This document shows, piece by piece, positions 43,200 to 53,337 of a stretch of DNA of 64,000 nucleotides. Positions within the stretch are counted from its first letter, which is position 1. Each line of letters begins with the position of its first letter. Made by a program: the position numbers and the translations under genes. The stretch comes from CAWAYH01 sp963786195 (GTDB taxonomy: Bacteria > Acidobacteriota > Vicinamibacteria > Vicinamibacterales > 2-12-FULL-66-21): contig CAWAYH010000004.1 of the NCBI GenBank assembly GCA_963786195.1, forward strand, positions 186,001 to 250,000, in the 5' to 3' direction. Under the pieces are notes generated by a model, which searched no databases, had not been told where the DNA came from, and saw nothing but the letters and a program-made list of their open reading frames with translations.

Positions 43200-44549
43200 C
43201 TATCGGACCTCCGTCACGCCTTCGAACATGTCGGGCGGCAGATGAATGCCCGACGCCTTGAGCCGCTCGCACACCTTGGGTCGAACGCCGGTGGCCTTGA
43301 ACCGACCGATGACCTTGCCCTCTGGCGTCACCCCGAGCTTCTCGAAGCAGAAGATCTCCTGCATGGTGATGACGTCGCCCTCCATGCCCGTGATCTCCGA
43401 GATGCTCGTGACCTTCCTCGTGCCGTCGCTCATACGCGACTGCTGCACGACGACCTGGATCGCGGAGGAGATCTGGTGGCGCATGGCCTTCTCCGGAAGG
43501 TTGATCGCGCCCATCGAAATCATGGTCTCGACGCGGGTCAGCGCGTCGCGGGGCGAGTTGGCGTGGACCGTGGTCAGCGATCCGTCGTGGCCCGTGTTCA
43601 TGGCCTGGAGCATGTCCAGCGCTTCCTCACCGCGGACCTCGCCGACGACGATGCGGTCGGGGCGCATACGCAGGGCGTTGATGACGAGCTGCCGCTGACG
43701 GATGGCGCCCTTGCCTTCGACGTTCGGCGGCCTGGTCTCGAGCCTGGCCACGTGCTCCTGATGCAGCTGGAGCTCGGCCGCGTCCTCGATCGTCACGATG
43801 CGCTCACGCTCGGAGATGAACCCCGACAGCACGTTGAGCAGCGTCGTCTTGCCGGCGCCCGTGCCTCCGCTGATGATCGCGTTCAGCCGCGCGCGCACGC
43901 AGTGCTCGAGGAATTCGAGCATCGGCCGCGTGAGCGACCGGATCGCCACGAGATCCTCGGCCTTGAGGCGCTCCGCCGGAAAGCGGCGGATTGAGAGCAG
44001 CGGACCGTCGACGGCCAGCGGCGGAATGATCGCGTTGACGCGCGAACCGTCCGTGAGGCGCGCGTCCACCATCGGCGAGCTGTCGTCGACGCGGCGCCCG
44101 ACGCCGCTGACGATGCGGTCGATGACCCGCATCAGGTGCTTGTCGTCCTGGAAGGTGGTCGGCAGGCGCTCGAGCTTGCCGCTGCGCTCCACGTAGACCG
44201 ACTTGTAGGTGTTCACCAGGATGTCGCTCACCGACGTGTCCCGCAGCAGCGGCTCGAGCGGCCCCAGGCCGAACACTTCGTCGATGATGTCGCCGAGGAT
44301 CGCGTCGCGCTCGGTCATGCTGAGCGGCATGCTCTCTTCGGTGATCAGCTCGAAGACCAGGGACCGGATCTCGGCCTCGGCCCTGGATCGCTCGGTGGTG
44401 GCCAGGGTTTCGAGGTTCAGCCGGTTGAGCAGCTTGCGGTGGACGCTCGCCTTGAGCTCGATGTACTGCGGACGTGTTTCCGGCTGGCGTGCCGGGCGCG
44501 CCGGTGTACCCGGATTGGGAGGCGTGTTCAGCGAAAGCGAGATGCTCAT
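43200..44549 (-). CDS. cpaF: Tad pilus motor ATPase CpaF/TadA
   Basis: 449 residues of the type II/IV secretion ATPase family. Walker A ISGGTGAGKTTLLNVLSG, Asp box, Walker B region RIVVGEVRGEEALDMLQAMN, and His box GHDGSLTTVHANSP. Powers pilus extension (and in Tad systems perhaps retraction). Start ATG 44549; 65 bases after cpaE. Confidence 0.95.
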   Translation of the reverse strand: MSISLSLNTPPNPGTPARPARQPETRPQYIELKASVHRKLLNRLNLETLATTERSRAEAEIRSLVFELITEESMPLSMTERDAILGDIIDEVFGLGPLEPLLRDTSVSDILVNTYKSVYVERSGKLERLPTTFQDDKHLMRVIDRIVSGVGRRVDDSSPMVDARLTDGSRVNAIIPPLAVDGPLLSIRRFPAERLKAEDLVAIRSLTRPMLEFLEHCVRARLNAIISGGTGAGKTTLLNVLSGFISERERIVTIEDAAELQLHQEHVARLETRPPNVEGKGAIRQRQLVINALRMRPDRIVVGEVRGEEALDMLQAMNTGHDGSLTTVHANSPRDALTRVETMISMGAINLPEKAMRHQISSAIQVVVQQSRMSDGTRKVTSISEITGMEGDVITMQEIFCFEKLGVTPEGKVIGRFKATGVRPKVCERLKASGIHLPPDMFEGVTEVR

Positions 44550-44614
44550 GGTTGGGTCGCCCTATCTGGCCGTGCGTACACGGCGTGGAATGTGCCCGAA
44601 CGCGTCGATCGTCC

Positions 44615-45805
44615 TCACAGGATGCCCAGAAAAGCGCGACGCTTCTCCGGCTCCTTGGCGTCTTCCTGCTGCTGCTGTCCCAGCAGCTGCCGCGTGAAGC
44701 TGTTGAACTGCGACGACAGCTCGGAGTGATTCGCCAGCGCGAGCGGCACACCCGAATTCAGCGCCGTCGACACGGTGCGGTAGTCGCTCGTAAACGCATG
44801 GAAAATGCCGTAGCCCAGCGCGGTTTCGATCTGCTTCGGCGCGATCAGGTTCTGGTCCGACGTCCGGTTCAGCAGGATCTTGACCCGCTCGGTCCCCGCC
44901 CCCAGCTGCCGCACGCGATCGACCAGCCGCTGCGCGTTGCGGATCGACGGCACGTCCGGGTTGGTGATCAGAAACACCGTGTCCGCGGTGTAGAGCGTGG
45001 CCACGACGAACGAGTTGATCGTGTTGCCCGCGTCGATCGCGATGAAGTCGTAGGTCCGGCCGAGGACCCGCAGCAGCTCTTCGATCGCGCCGGCGTCCGA
45101 CGCGTTCGGCCGATCGAACTGCTCGGAGCCGGCCAGGATGTCGAGACCCGACTTGTGCTTCGAGACGAGTTCTTTGAGAAAGTCCTTGTCGAGCCGGTGC
45201 AGGTTCTCGATCGCATCGAGGACGGTGAAGCGCGGGCGCAAGCCCAGGAACAGCGCGACCTCGCCCAGGCACGGCTTCAGATCGACGATGACGGTCGGGC
45301 GCTTGCTGAGCCGGGCCAGTTCGACGGCGCAGTTGACCGAGACGGTCGTCGTGCCGGAGCCACCCTTCGCGCCCAGAAAGACGTGCGTGACGCACGGCTG
45401 ACGCGTGCCGGCGTGCGCGGCGTCGCGGCGCGTCGCGGTACGCCGGACCGCGCCGTGGAACGACTCTTCCATCGTGCGCGAGGCCTGCGTCTGACCGCCG
45501 GGCGCCCAGGGGAAGAACTCGTTCGCTCCGGCGCGCATCGCCTGGAGAATCAGGTCGGACTCGGCGGTCGACGCGATGGCGAAGATCGCCATCGAGGGGC
45601 TGCCCGCGCGCAACCGCTCGATCGCGGCCATCCCCGACGAGGCGTCGGCCCGCAGATCGATGACGGCGAGGTCCGGGATGGAGCCGTCGCTGTTGGCGCG
45701 GCCCTCCAGAATGCCGACGGGCATGCCGCAGGCGCGCAGCATGCGCGCGACCTGGCGCTTGAATTCTTCGTCGTGACTGATTACCGCTGCGGTGAGCTGG
45801 GCCAT
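44615..45805 (-). CDS. cpaE: Tad pilus localisation protein CpaE/TadZ
   Basis: 396 residues: N-terminal receiver-like domain (AVIDLRADASSGMAAIERL) lacking a full phosphorylation site, then a MinD/ParA-type ATPase with deviant P-loop GAKGGSGTTTVSVN and FIAIDAGNTINSF. Positions the pilus machinery, usually at the pole. First gene of the second Tad transcription unit, with a sigma-54-type element 70 bases upstream. Confidence 0.92.
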   Translation of the reverse strand: MAQLTAAVISHDEEFKRQVARMLRACGMPVGILEGRANSDGSIPDLAVIDLRADASSGMAAIERLRAGSPSMAIFAIASTAESDLILQAMRAGANEFFPWAPGGQTQASRTMEESFHGAVRRTATRRDAAHAGTRQPCVTHVFLGAKGGSGTTTVSVNCAVELARLSKRPTVIVDLKPCLGEVALFLGLRPRFTVLDAIENLHRLDKDFLKELVSKHKSGLDILAGSEQFDRPNASDAGAIEELLRVLGRTYDFIAIDAGNTINSFVVATLYTADTVFLITNPDVPSIRNAQRLVDRVRQLGAGTERVKILLNRTSDQNLIAPKQIETALGYGIFHAFTSDYRTVSTALNSGVPLALANHSELSSQFNSFTRQLLGQQQQEDAKEPEKRRAFLGIL

Positions 45806-46061
45806 GTGTCGTTATCCGAAATCGGGCCGAAAAACGCAGAGCCGCACAGAGATAGGGCGACCCGGAAACAGGATGGCAACGCCTGTGCCGCGCCTCCCGG
45901 GCACCGGACCGCAACGTAACCCATTGTCCCTGGGCCGGTTGCAGGCGGCCGTTCGCGCTCGCCCGCCCACCCGCGACGCCCACCGCCGACAGTTCCGTCG
46001 TTGCTCGGACGGTTTTGTCGCATCCACGCCGCCCGCTGACCAAAACCGCATCCCGCCGACT
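45806..46061 (-). promoter_or_regulatory. Spacer between the two Tad transcription units
   Basis: No gene. Contains the sigma-54 match at 45875-45890 that reads towards cpaE; the remainder is GC-rich with no other signal recognised. Confidence 0.45.
45875..45890 (-). promoter_or_regulatory. Sigma-54 promoter upstream of cpaE
   Basis: Minus strand CGGCACAGGCGTTGCC matches TGGCACG-N4-TTGCW at GGCAC and TTGC with correct spacing. Predicted start about 60 bases before ATG 45805. Confidence 0.6.
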
Positions 46062-46105
46062 CAAAAACAATCGGCCGACTCACGTGTCCCGGGTGAGTCG
46101 GCCGA
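46062..46105 (-). terminator. Rho-independent terminator after tadG
   Basis: Perfect 12-bp stem TCGGCCGACTCA / TGAGTCGGCCGA (46071-46082 with 46094-46105), 11-base loop, followed on the minus strand by TTGTTTTTGA. Ends the flp-to-tadG unit, about 30 bases after the tadG stop. Confidence 0.88.
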
Positions 46106-46136
46106 CAGATTTCGCAAACGCCCAGGTCGGGTACGA

Positions 46137-47602
46137 CTACTTGCTCAGGCGGATGATCTGGTTCTGCAGCGCAGCGAACGCCGCGCTCACGTCCTGCTCC
46201 GTCCTCGCAAAGTAGAACTTGCCTTCGAGCTGGCCGCTGTTGAAGTCGGGCGACGTGATGTCGTTGGCGACTCGCTTGAGGATGTCCTCCGACTTCTCGC
46301 GCCGCGTGCCGAGCGGGTACTGGACCAGCTCGCCCATGCCGATCGAGTAGATGCGGATCGGATAGTCGCCGCCCGTGTCGCGCCGGGCCGCATCGCCGAC
46401 GATCTCGACGAGGTTGCGCGCGGCGTTGTTGACGTTGAAGATCTCCGCCGGATACTTGCCCGGGCCCGGATGGAAGTTCCTCAGCCCCCGGCGCATGTTC
46501 TGCGGCGCGCCGTCCACGTTCAGCGCCGACGTCTGCAGCGGGAACGACGTCGGGATCCCGATGCTGCGGTGCTGCGTCATGAACGCGTTCAGCGGCATGT
46601 ACGGCACGGCCGTAAGAACGACGCCCGGAGGACACGGCGCTGTTGGACACGCTGCGTTCCAGTTGGCCGTCAACGAGTACGACGGGTTCGTATTCCCGGT
46701 TTCCGTGTCGGTACAACCCGTCGAGGTGCGGCTGGTCGTGCGTCTGGCCGTCGGGATCCGGCGGGTTCTTCGGAAAGTCCCAGGTCCTCAACCCCTTCGA
46801 CGTTCCCGATGTGTCGTGCATGCCCGGCACGCTGTTGGAGCAGCCGTCGGTGAACAACACGATGACTCGCAGACCCGGACTGCAGGCCGTTGGGAACGGC
46901 GCGAAGCTCGTCCCATCCGCGATACAGACCAGCGACCATCGCCGTGCTGCCGCCGGGAAGCCCGGCCGGCACGTGGCTGATGATCGCCGCCTTGTCGAAT
47001 CCGCGCGTGTCGCGCATCCGATCGATGACCCGTCCGCCGTTGCCGTAGAACGTCAGCGAGATGCGGTCGCTGGTCTGATCGAACGCGTTGATGAACGAGA
47101 TGACGGCCTCGCGCACGTACGGCCAGCGCCAGCCGATCGAGCTCGACACGTCGATGACGAGCGACAGGTCGACCATCCGGCGCGTCGCCTGGCCCTCGCT
47201 CGACACCGTGACGTTGTTGAAATTGGCCAGGCTCATGAACGACGTCGGCATGACGGCGCTGGCGGTGATCGTGACGGTATTGATACCGGTCGTCACGTCA
47301 GTGGTCAGCCTGTAGAAGCTGGCCGACGACGTGGGCGTCACCGACGTCGTCCCCATGAACCCGACTGGAAAGTTCGCGTTGAAGATGTTCTCGGCTTCCG
47401 TCCTCGGGTTGCCGCTGTTGAGCATGCGTGCTGCGCCAAGCGCGGCGCCGTCGACGGCCTTGGTCAGCTGTGCCTTCACGACGTACGCCCTGCCGGTATC
47501 GACGGCAAGACCCACGAAGAGCAGCAGCACGACCAGGAACACGCACATGTAAATGAGCGCGAAGCCTTTGTCGTTTGAGATGTCGAATCGTTGTCTGGTC
47601 AT
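46137..47602 (-). CDS. TadG-like pilus protein with vWA domain, two frameshifts
   Basis: About 487 residues when joined. N-terminal Tad-type membrane anchor (FALIYMCVFLVVLLLFVGLA with GRAYVVKAQLTKAVDGAALG), then a von Willebrand A domain with metal site DVSSS (LSLVIDVSSSIGW). Two +1 shifts, near 46880 and 46673, must be removed: segments join through RVIVLFTDGCSNS and then NWNAACPTAPCPPG, ending YSIGMGELVQYPLG and FAALQNQIIRLSK. A pseudopilin-like or adhesin role at the pilus is usual for TadG. Frame breaks fall in the vWA domain but the sequence is otherwise intact. Confidence 0.8.
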
Positions 47603-47644
47603 AACGGCAGCCTCTGAGAAAGCTCCCCCACCATCCCCGAGAGC

Positions 47645-48265
47645 CTAGAAATACGCGATCGAATACTGCGACGTTGGCACCAGCACGCTCAGGTACTGGC
47701 CCATCGAGCCGAGCGGAGTAATCATGTCGTGCCGGCTGTAGATCTCGGTGACGTAGATCATTCCGCCAAGGCTCGTGATCAGGTTGGCGGGCACGTTCGT
47801 GACCTGCAGGTTCGAGTTGTTCTCGTGGGCGCCGGTGGCCTCGTAGTTCGGCGCTCCGTTGAACGACGCGCTTCCCCGCGTGGTCAGCTTGCTCGTGCCG
47901 GCGTAGCTCCCGAAGATGAGCCGCTGGTAGAGATAGATCTTGTTGTAGTTGGCCTGGCCGACGGTATCGCCCTTCCGCAGCACCGAGAAGATCATCTTCG
48001 AGGTGCCGTTGCTGAAGTTCACCGGCCGTGTGCTCATGCTCCGCATCGCGAGCTCGGCCTGCTGGAGCGTCGCGTCGCGGGAAATGAGGTTCGAGCCCTC
48101 GCGGCTGAGTTTCGTCACGACGTGATGGTCGAGCAGGGCAAACCCGAACTCGACGACCCCGAGCACCATCACGAGAAAGAGTGGCAGCAGCAGGGCAAAC
48201 TCCAGCATGCTCTGGCCGCTGGAGCCACGAAGACGCGCGCGTGGCGACTGATGTGTGTTCGTCAT
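47645..48265 (-). CDS. TadE-like minor pilin/pseudopilin
   Basis: 206 residues. N-terminal SSGQSMLEFALLLPLFLVMV is the TadE signature (prepilin-like G-Q-x-x-x-E-F). Long beta-rich C-terminal part. ATG overlaps the stop of the preceding TadE-like gene. Minor pilus component. Confidence 0.85.
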   Translation of the reverse strand: MTNTHQSPRARLRGSSGQSMLEFALLLPLFLVMVLGVVEFGFALLDHHVVTKLSREGSNLISRDATLQQAELAMRSMSTRPVNFSNGTSKMIFSVLRKGDTVGQANYNKIYLYQRLIFGSYAGTSKLTTRGSASFNGAPNYEATGAHENNSNLQVTNVPANLITSLGGMIYVTEIYSRHDMITPLGSMGQYLSVLVPTSQYSIAYF

Positions 48266-48729
48266 GGGAACATCCGCTCGTTTCTCATGACCGAGTCCAC
48301 CCGCATGGTGATCGTCCCGTTGCTGCCGAAGAACGGCCGAATCAACGGCGTGAAGAACTGCCAGTTGTACGTGACGGTCACCTTGCCGATGTCGCTCGGT
48401 CCACCGATCCCGGCGACCCACGTGGTCCCGTTCTGCGGCATGAACTGGAACGAGAAGGCGCTGTCGGGAATGGTCAGCGTCGGGGTGGCCTGCCGCATCG
48501 CGGTCTTGACGGAATCCTCTCGAGACAGCGTCCCGATGGAATTGCCGGTGACCGCAAAACGCGTGGCCTGGCTGACGCCGTTCTCCAGCGCCAGGTACAC
48601 GTAGAACATCGACGCGAAGTCGACGATGGCGAATGTCAGCAGGAGAAGCAGCGGCGTGATGATCGCTGCTTCGACCAGGTTTGCGCCTTTGGAATCGCCG
48701 ATCCTCCGGAAAGACCGAATCCTTCTCAT
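48262..48729 (-). CDS. TadE-like minor pilin/pseudopilin
   Basis: 155 residues. GDSKGANLVEAAIITPLLLL matches the prepilin-like N-terminus (G-A-N-x-x-E). Start ATG 48729 preferred because GAGGTG lies 5-10 bases upstream; a longer frame to 48756 exists. Second of two adjacent TadE paralogues. Confidence 0.82.
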   Translation of the reverse strand: MRRIRSFRRIGDSKGANLVEAAIITPLLLLLTFAIVDFASMFYVYLALENGVSQATRFAVTGNSIGTLSREDSVKTAMRQATPTLTIPDSAFSFQFMPQNGTTWVAGIGGPSDIGKVTVTYNWQFFTPLIRPFFGSNGTITMRVDSVMRNERMFP

Positions 48730-48796
48730 ACGGCACCTCGAAGGTTCATCGGCCACCTCTCCCCAGGCAGCCGAGACCTAGCCTCCCCACGTAGCT

Positions 48797-50915
48797 TTAC
48801 AGTTGGGGCGCGGAGCCGCCCTTTCCGGGCTCCTTGGGCTTGTCATTGCTGCCGCCTTTCGACTTTTCGATTTCCGCCTGATACGCCGCCTGCGCCGCCT
48901 TCAGCCGGGCGGCGGCATCCGTCAGCGCCTTCTCGCGCTTCTGGTCTTCATCCGCCTGCTTCTTCGCAGCCTCGGCGTTCTTGCGGGCGATCTCGGCTTC
49001 GCGCTTCGAGCGCTCCTTGGCCAGTCGATCGGCCTGCCGCCGGTCGTCCTCGGCCTTGATCTGCGCGGCACGCTGCTGTTCGGCCTTCTGCTTCGCCTCG
49101 GCGTCCGACGCCTTCCGCTCCTGTTCCCTGGCCCGCTCCGTCGCCCTCGACTCTTCCTTCGGAGGCGTGGCAGGCTTCGGAGCCGAAGCGGCGGGCGCCT
49201 GTGCCTGCGCCGGCTTCGGGGCGGATGACGTCGCGGCCGGAGGCTTCGACGTGCTCGTCGGCTTCGAGGCCGGCTGCTGCGGAGCGGCGGCCACGGGCGC
49301 GGGCTGCGCAATCGGACGGGACGGAACCGGCGCGCTCTGCGTCGGCGTCGTCTTGGCCGGCGCGGCCGGCGGCGTCGCGGGCTTGGCCGCCGCGGCGGCG
49401 TCGTTGTTGTCGTCACCGCCCGGTTTCGTCCCCACCGGGTAGCGCGGCGAACCCGTGTAGGGCGCCGGATTCGGCGTCGTCTTGTGCGGGGCGCCCATGT
49501 ACGGCTCGACCGGCGTCGGCAGGTCGTTGGACACGCCCATCGACCCCTTCTTGATGATCTGCGGCGTGATCATGACGACCAGCTCGGTCTGGTTCTTCGC
49601 CAACGCCTTGCTCTTGAAGAGCCAGCCGAGAATCGGAATGTCGCCGATCCCGGGAATCTTGCGCATGCTGTCGGTCACGCTGTTGTTCATCAGGCCGGCG
49701 ATCGCGAACGTCTGGCCGTCGCGCAGCTCGACTTCCGTCTCGGTGCGGCGCGTCGACAGCGCGGGCACGCGGAAGCCCTCGACCGTCACGCCGTTGGCGA
49801 AGTCCAGCGCGCTCACCTCGGGCTTGACCTTCAGGTTGACGAGGTCGCCACCGAGCACCGTCGGGGTGAACGTCAGGCGGACGCCGAACTCCTTGAACTG
49901 GATCGTGATCGAGTTGCCCGTGGTGCTGCCCTGGACGACCGGATACGGGAACTCACCGCCGGCGAGGAAGCTGGCTTCCTTGCCGTTGGTCGCGATGAGG
50001 TTCGGCTCCGCCAGGCTCTGGAAGAGACCGCGCTCCTGCAGCGCGCGAATGACCGTGCCGATGTTGTACTTGTTGTTGAAGATGAAGATGTTCAGGAAGT
50101 CGCTCAGCGAGTACTTTCCGGACGCGCCGGTCAGGTTGTCGTCCAGGTCCGCCGTGCGGGTCAGATCCGTGTAGTTCGGCGCGGCGAACTGCTGCGTCGT
50201 CGTGCGGGCGATCCAGTCCTTGTAGCCCGTCGGACCCGTGAAGAAGTTCGCGCCGAGTTCCGTCAACGCGCTCCGGCTCACCTCGGCGAACCGCACGCGG
50301 AGCATGACCTGGTTGGAGGCCACGCCTTCCTGCTGCTTGAGCATGTTGACGACGTTCTCTTTCTTCTCGACGTAGCCGGACGCCACCTCACCCGCCTTCT
50401 CGATGACGTACTTGCTCGAGACGGTGCCGGAGATCACCACGTCCTTGCCGCTGCCCAGGATGGTGATGTCTTCACCGGCGAAGAGCTGTCTTGTAGTGGG
50501 CGGCGAGGGCGCTCAGGTCGCGGCGCACCTTCACTTCGAAGGTCTTGATCGATCCGGCCTTGTCCCACACGAACAGGGAGATCGTGCCGGGCTGCTTGCC
50601 GTGAACCAGCAGCTGCATCGGCGCGGTCACCATGGCGTCGGCGATGTCGGGCACGGTCAGCGAGACGCGTGCGATCGGCGACCCGACGTTGAGGACGGTC
50701 GAGCGCCCGACCAGCAGCTCGATCTCGCTGCCGCTGACGGCGTCTCGCACCGGCGGCATCGAGTTCGCCGTGGCCGGCGTGAACGTGGGCTGTTGCGCCT
50801 GTGGCGCTGCTACCAGGATGACGATGATGTACACGACCAGCGCCGCGAAAAAGGCGGCTGGCCGGCGGCTTTGCTGCCGCGATCGCCAGAACTGGGACAT
50901 GTTTACCGCGATCAT
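48797..50915 (-). CDS. cpaC: Tad secretin CpaC/RcpA with long charged tail, one frameshift
   Basis: About 705 residues after removing one inserted base near 50488 (joins SALAAHYK to QLFAGEDITILGSG). Signal segment (FFAALVVYIIVILVAAPQAQ), N-terminal secretin domains (IELLVGRSTVLNV, GTISLFVWDKAG), BON-like part, then the secretin barrel (FLAGGEFPYPVVQGS, VPALSTRRTETEVELRDGQT, IPGIGDIPILGWLFKSK). After the barrel comes an unusual tail of about 230 residues: Pro/Ala-rich, then a Lys/Glu/Ala-rich predicted coiled coil (KASDAEAKQKAEQQRAAQIK and onward). Start ATG 50915 has GGAGGATC upstream. Outer-membrane pore for the Flp pilus. Confidence 0.9.
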
Positions 50916-50958
50916 GTTCAGATCCTCCGGTTCCTGGTAACTCAGGTGTCCGAAATGC

Positions 50959-51801
50959 CTACTTGATGACTTCTGTTGCGCGCTTGTCGCCGCGGATGAT
51001 CTCCACGGTCGGCACCGGCGCGGCAACGGATTCCACTGTCACAGCCTGACCCGGCTTCCGTGCTTCGCGCTGCACCGGCGCGGCGCCCTTCGCGAGTCCC
51101 AGCAGCACGGCCGGCCGAATCCCCGGCGTGGCGGGCGCGCTCTGATCGAGCGGGTTGCGCAGCGCGAGCTGAATCTTTCCCTCGGTGCTCGCGAGCGCGA
51201 GACGCTCGGCCTGCTCCGGCGTGACGGCCATGGTGACGACCGTCACCTGAACAGGCTTGTTGTCCGTCTGGTCCTGCTCGATGCGCGTGCCGGCGGTCAG
51301 CACGAGCACGTTCGCCAGGACGACCTTCGACATCGTGTCGGTCGCGCTGTTGGTCGGGCTCTGCGTGGTCACGACGTCGACGTGGGACCCGGGCAGCACG
51401 TAGCCGGCCACGCCGATGACCTCGTTGACGCGCACCGACACCGCGCGCATGCCTTCCGGAATCACGGGCGGCAGCCCGGCGCCGGCTTCCTTCGACGCCA
51501 GCTTGGCGGCCAGAATCGGCTCGCCCTTCACCACGGACACGATGAGCCCGCGGCCGATGATCTCCTCGGACTTGGCGAAGGAGCCCTCAGGCGCCTGGCC
51601 GGACGGGAAGGACAACGTCTTGAGGTCGTCCTTGTCCAGCTCGGTGCCGAGCGGCAGATCGGCCGTCGCAACCACGACCGGCTGCGTGGGCGTCGCCACG
51701 GTCTTCACCGGCTGGTTGTTCATCAAGTTGTACGTGCCGTACGCCAACCCGCCTCCGGCGAGCACGGCGATGGCGAGAACGGCAAAGATTCGGTTGCGCA
51801 T
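50959..51801 (-). CDS. cpaB: Tad pilus assembly protein CpaB/RcpC
   Basis: 280 residues. N-terminal membrane segment (IFAVLAIAVLAGGGLAYG), SAF domain (VVATADLPLGTELDKDDLKT), then the CpaB C-domain (RAVSVRVNEVIGVAGYVLPG). Periplasmic partner of the secretin. 43 bases upstream of cpaC. Confidence 0.92.
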   Translation of the reverse strand: MRNRIFAVLAIAVLAGGGLAYGTYNLMNNQPVKTVATPTQPVVVATADLPLGTELDKDDLKTLSFPSGQAPEGSFAKSEEIIGRGLIVSVVKGEPILAAKLASKEAGAGLPPVIPEGMRAVSVRVNEVIGVAGYVLPGSHVDVVTTQSPTNSATDTMSKVVLANVLVLTAGTRIEQDQTDNKPVQVTVVTMAVTPEQAERLALASTEGKIQLALRNPLDQSAPATPGIRPAVLLGLAKGAAPVQREARKPGQAVTVESVAAPVPTVEIIRGDKRATEVIK

Positions 51802-51912
51802 GGATGTCCCCTAGCTGTCGTTTCGCAAGTAGGCGATCGCCGACCACGTCAGCGCCACCCCAGGTCACCCGTTGGTGATTGCCCTCGCCGGTTCGTCCGA
51901 CGGAGCGTTCGT

Positions 51913-52423
51913 TCAGCCGATCAATGCCGCCAGCACGCTGCCCGCGGCGATAGCCGGTCCGTACGCGAATCGGCTAGCGGGCGCGGCCGACTGAATCTCT
52001 CGTCTGGCATCGGCGGGCGTTGCTATCACTCGAGCGGCGTTCGCGACCGTCGTGCCGAGCCGGCGCCGACGAAGCGAGATGATCACTGCGAGTACGCCTC
52101 CTGCGATGGCGGTGAAGAGAAACGCGTTCACGACCATCACCGGTCCGACCAGACTCCCGACTGCCGCCATCAGCTTCACGTCACCCGCGCCTGTCGCGCC
52201 CAGCGCGTGACCGGGCAGCATGAGCGACCAGGCCGATGGCGAACCCCAGAACCGCCCACCAGATTGACATTCCGCCGAGGCCGAGCGCCGCAAACCCGAA
52301 GCCCGCGCCCGTCATCGAAGCCGTGACGACGTTGGGGATCCGCCTGGTCCGGATATCCACGACCGTCGCGACGAGTACCCCGGCCACCAGCACCACGAAC
52401 GAGACGCTAAATTGCGTTGGCAA
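51913..52423 (-). CDS. tadV: Prepilin peptidase TadV/CpaA, one frameshift
   Basis: About 169 residues when one base near 52227 is removed (joins VLGFAIGL to SLMLPGHALGATGAGDVKL). Type IV prepilin peptidase family A24: first catalytic Asp in VVDIRTRRIPNVVT, second in GAGDVKLMAAVG. Cleaves Flp prepilins after the Gly in the GQDLLEY motif. Its start overlaps the end of the second flp gene by 17 bases. Confidence 0.88.
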
Positions 52424-52613
52424 GAGCCGCTGAGATCGATTGCCAGAAGAACGTATAGAGCGTCTGTCCGACCTGCGTAACCGATCCCACCAGGAAGAGC
52501 GCGATCAACGCCACGAGCAGCGAGTACTCGAGCAGGTCCTGGCCTTCGTCCTCTCGACGAAGTCGGGTATTGACGATTCGTTTCAAGGTAGCAACAGCAA
52601 CCGGCGACTGCAT
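52407..52613 (-). CDS. Flp-type pilin, copy 2
   Basis: 68 residues. DEGQDLLEYSLLVALIALFL is the Flp prepilin processing region, cleaved between Gly and Gln. Extra basic leader of about 23 residues compared with copy 1. Located between flp copy 1 and tadV. Confidence 0.92.
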   Translation of the reverse strand: MQSPVAVATLKRIVNTRLRREDEGQDLLEYSLLVALIALFLVGSVTQVGQTLYTFFWQSISAALANAI

Positions 52614-52711
52614 GGCAGTTCTCCTCCCTGACCGCGCATGTCACCGAACCCGTCTGGTGAAGCGCGGGGCCGGCGCTTGCGCGCCGGCCCACAAGTAAAC
52701 CTCCGATTGCC

Positions 52712-52894
52712 TTACGCCGCGTTCGCGAGCTGCGTCGCGATGTTCTCGAAGATGGTCTGCACGCTGCCGCCCGCCATCTGCACCGCACCGATCGCGAACA
52801 GCGCGATCAACGCCACGAGCAGCGCGTACTCGAGCAGGTCCTGGCCCTCTTCATTGCGCGCGAACGACTTCACGAGATTCAGTAGCATCGACAT
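52712..52894 (-). CDS. flp: Flp-type pilin, copy 1
   Basis: 60 residues. NEEGQDLLEYALLVALIALF is the Flp motif. GGAGG lies 6 bases upstream of ATG 52894. First gene of the Tad operon, about 100 bases behind a sigma-54-type promoter; likely the major pilin. Confidence 0.94.
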   Translation of the reverse strand: MSMLLNLVKSFARNEEGQDLLEYALLVALIALFAIGAVQMAGGSVQTIFENIATQLANAA

Positions 52895-53337
52895 GAGATC
52901 CTCCCCCGAGGTTGTTGCGCATCGCCCGTTTGCGATGCGGAGTTGCGGCAGCGCCGCATGGTTGTTATGAGCGCGGCGCTCGCCGCGACTTGCGGCCGGC
53001 ACATCGCAACGGCTATGCCACGGTTCAGGTACGGGCGGCGGCGTCCGGACGCAAGTTATTCATCGCACGGCGATTGTTCGGCCGGCGCCCGGCGCGGAGA
53101 CCGCGAGTCAGGGCCCGTGGTGACCTCTCCGCAGGACGGCCTCGAAGCGCAGTTTCGTTAGGGGTTGCGCGAATTTGGTGAGTACGCCGGCGACGCCTGG
53201 CGCGCCGCGGCCTGTGCGTTGAACGCACACGTGCTTATCTATTTCTTGTATGCGCGTCACTTAACCGCTCTCGGAGTGACAGATTTGTCGGGCGGCACGT
53301 GCATTGCGAGTGCCTCGGCTGGTACCAGAGGTCTGCC
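52895..53337. promoter_or_regulatory. Divergent regulatory spacer upstream of flp
   Basis: 443 bases without a gene. Contains the sigma-54 match at 53005-53020 (towards flp). On the plus side TTGAAC (53219-53224) precedes an AT-rich stretch (about 53235-53250) that could drive the small membrane protein. Nothing else recognised. Confidence 0.5.
53005..53020 (-). promoter_or_regulatory. Sigma-54 promoter upstream of flp
   Basis: Minus strand TGGCATAGCCGTTGCG matches the consensus TGGCACG-N4-TTGCW at TGGCA and TTGC with exact spacing; leaves a leader of about 100 bases to ATG 52894. Confidence 0.7.
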
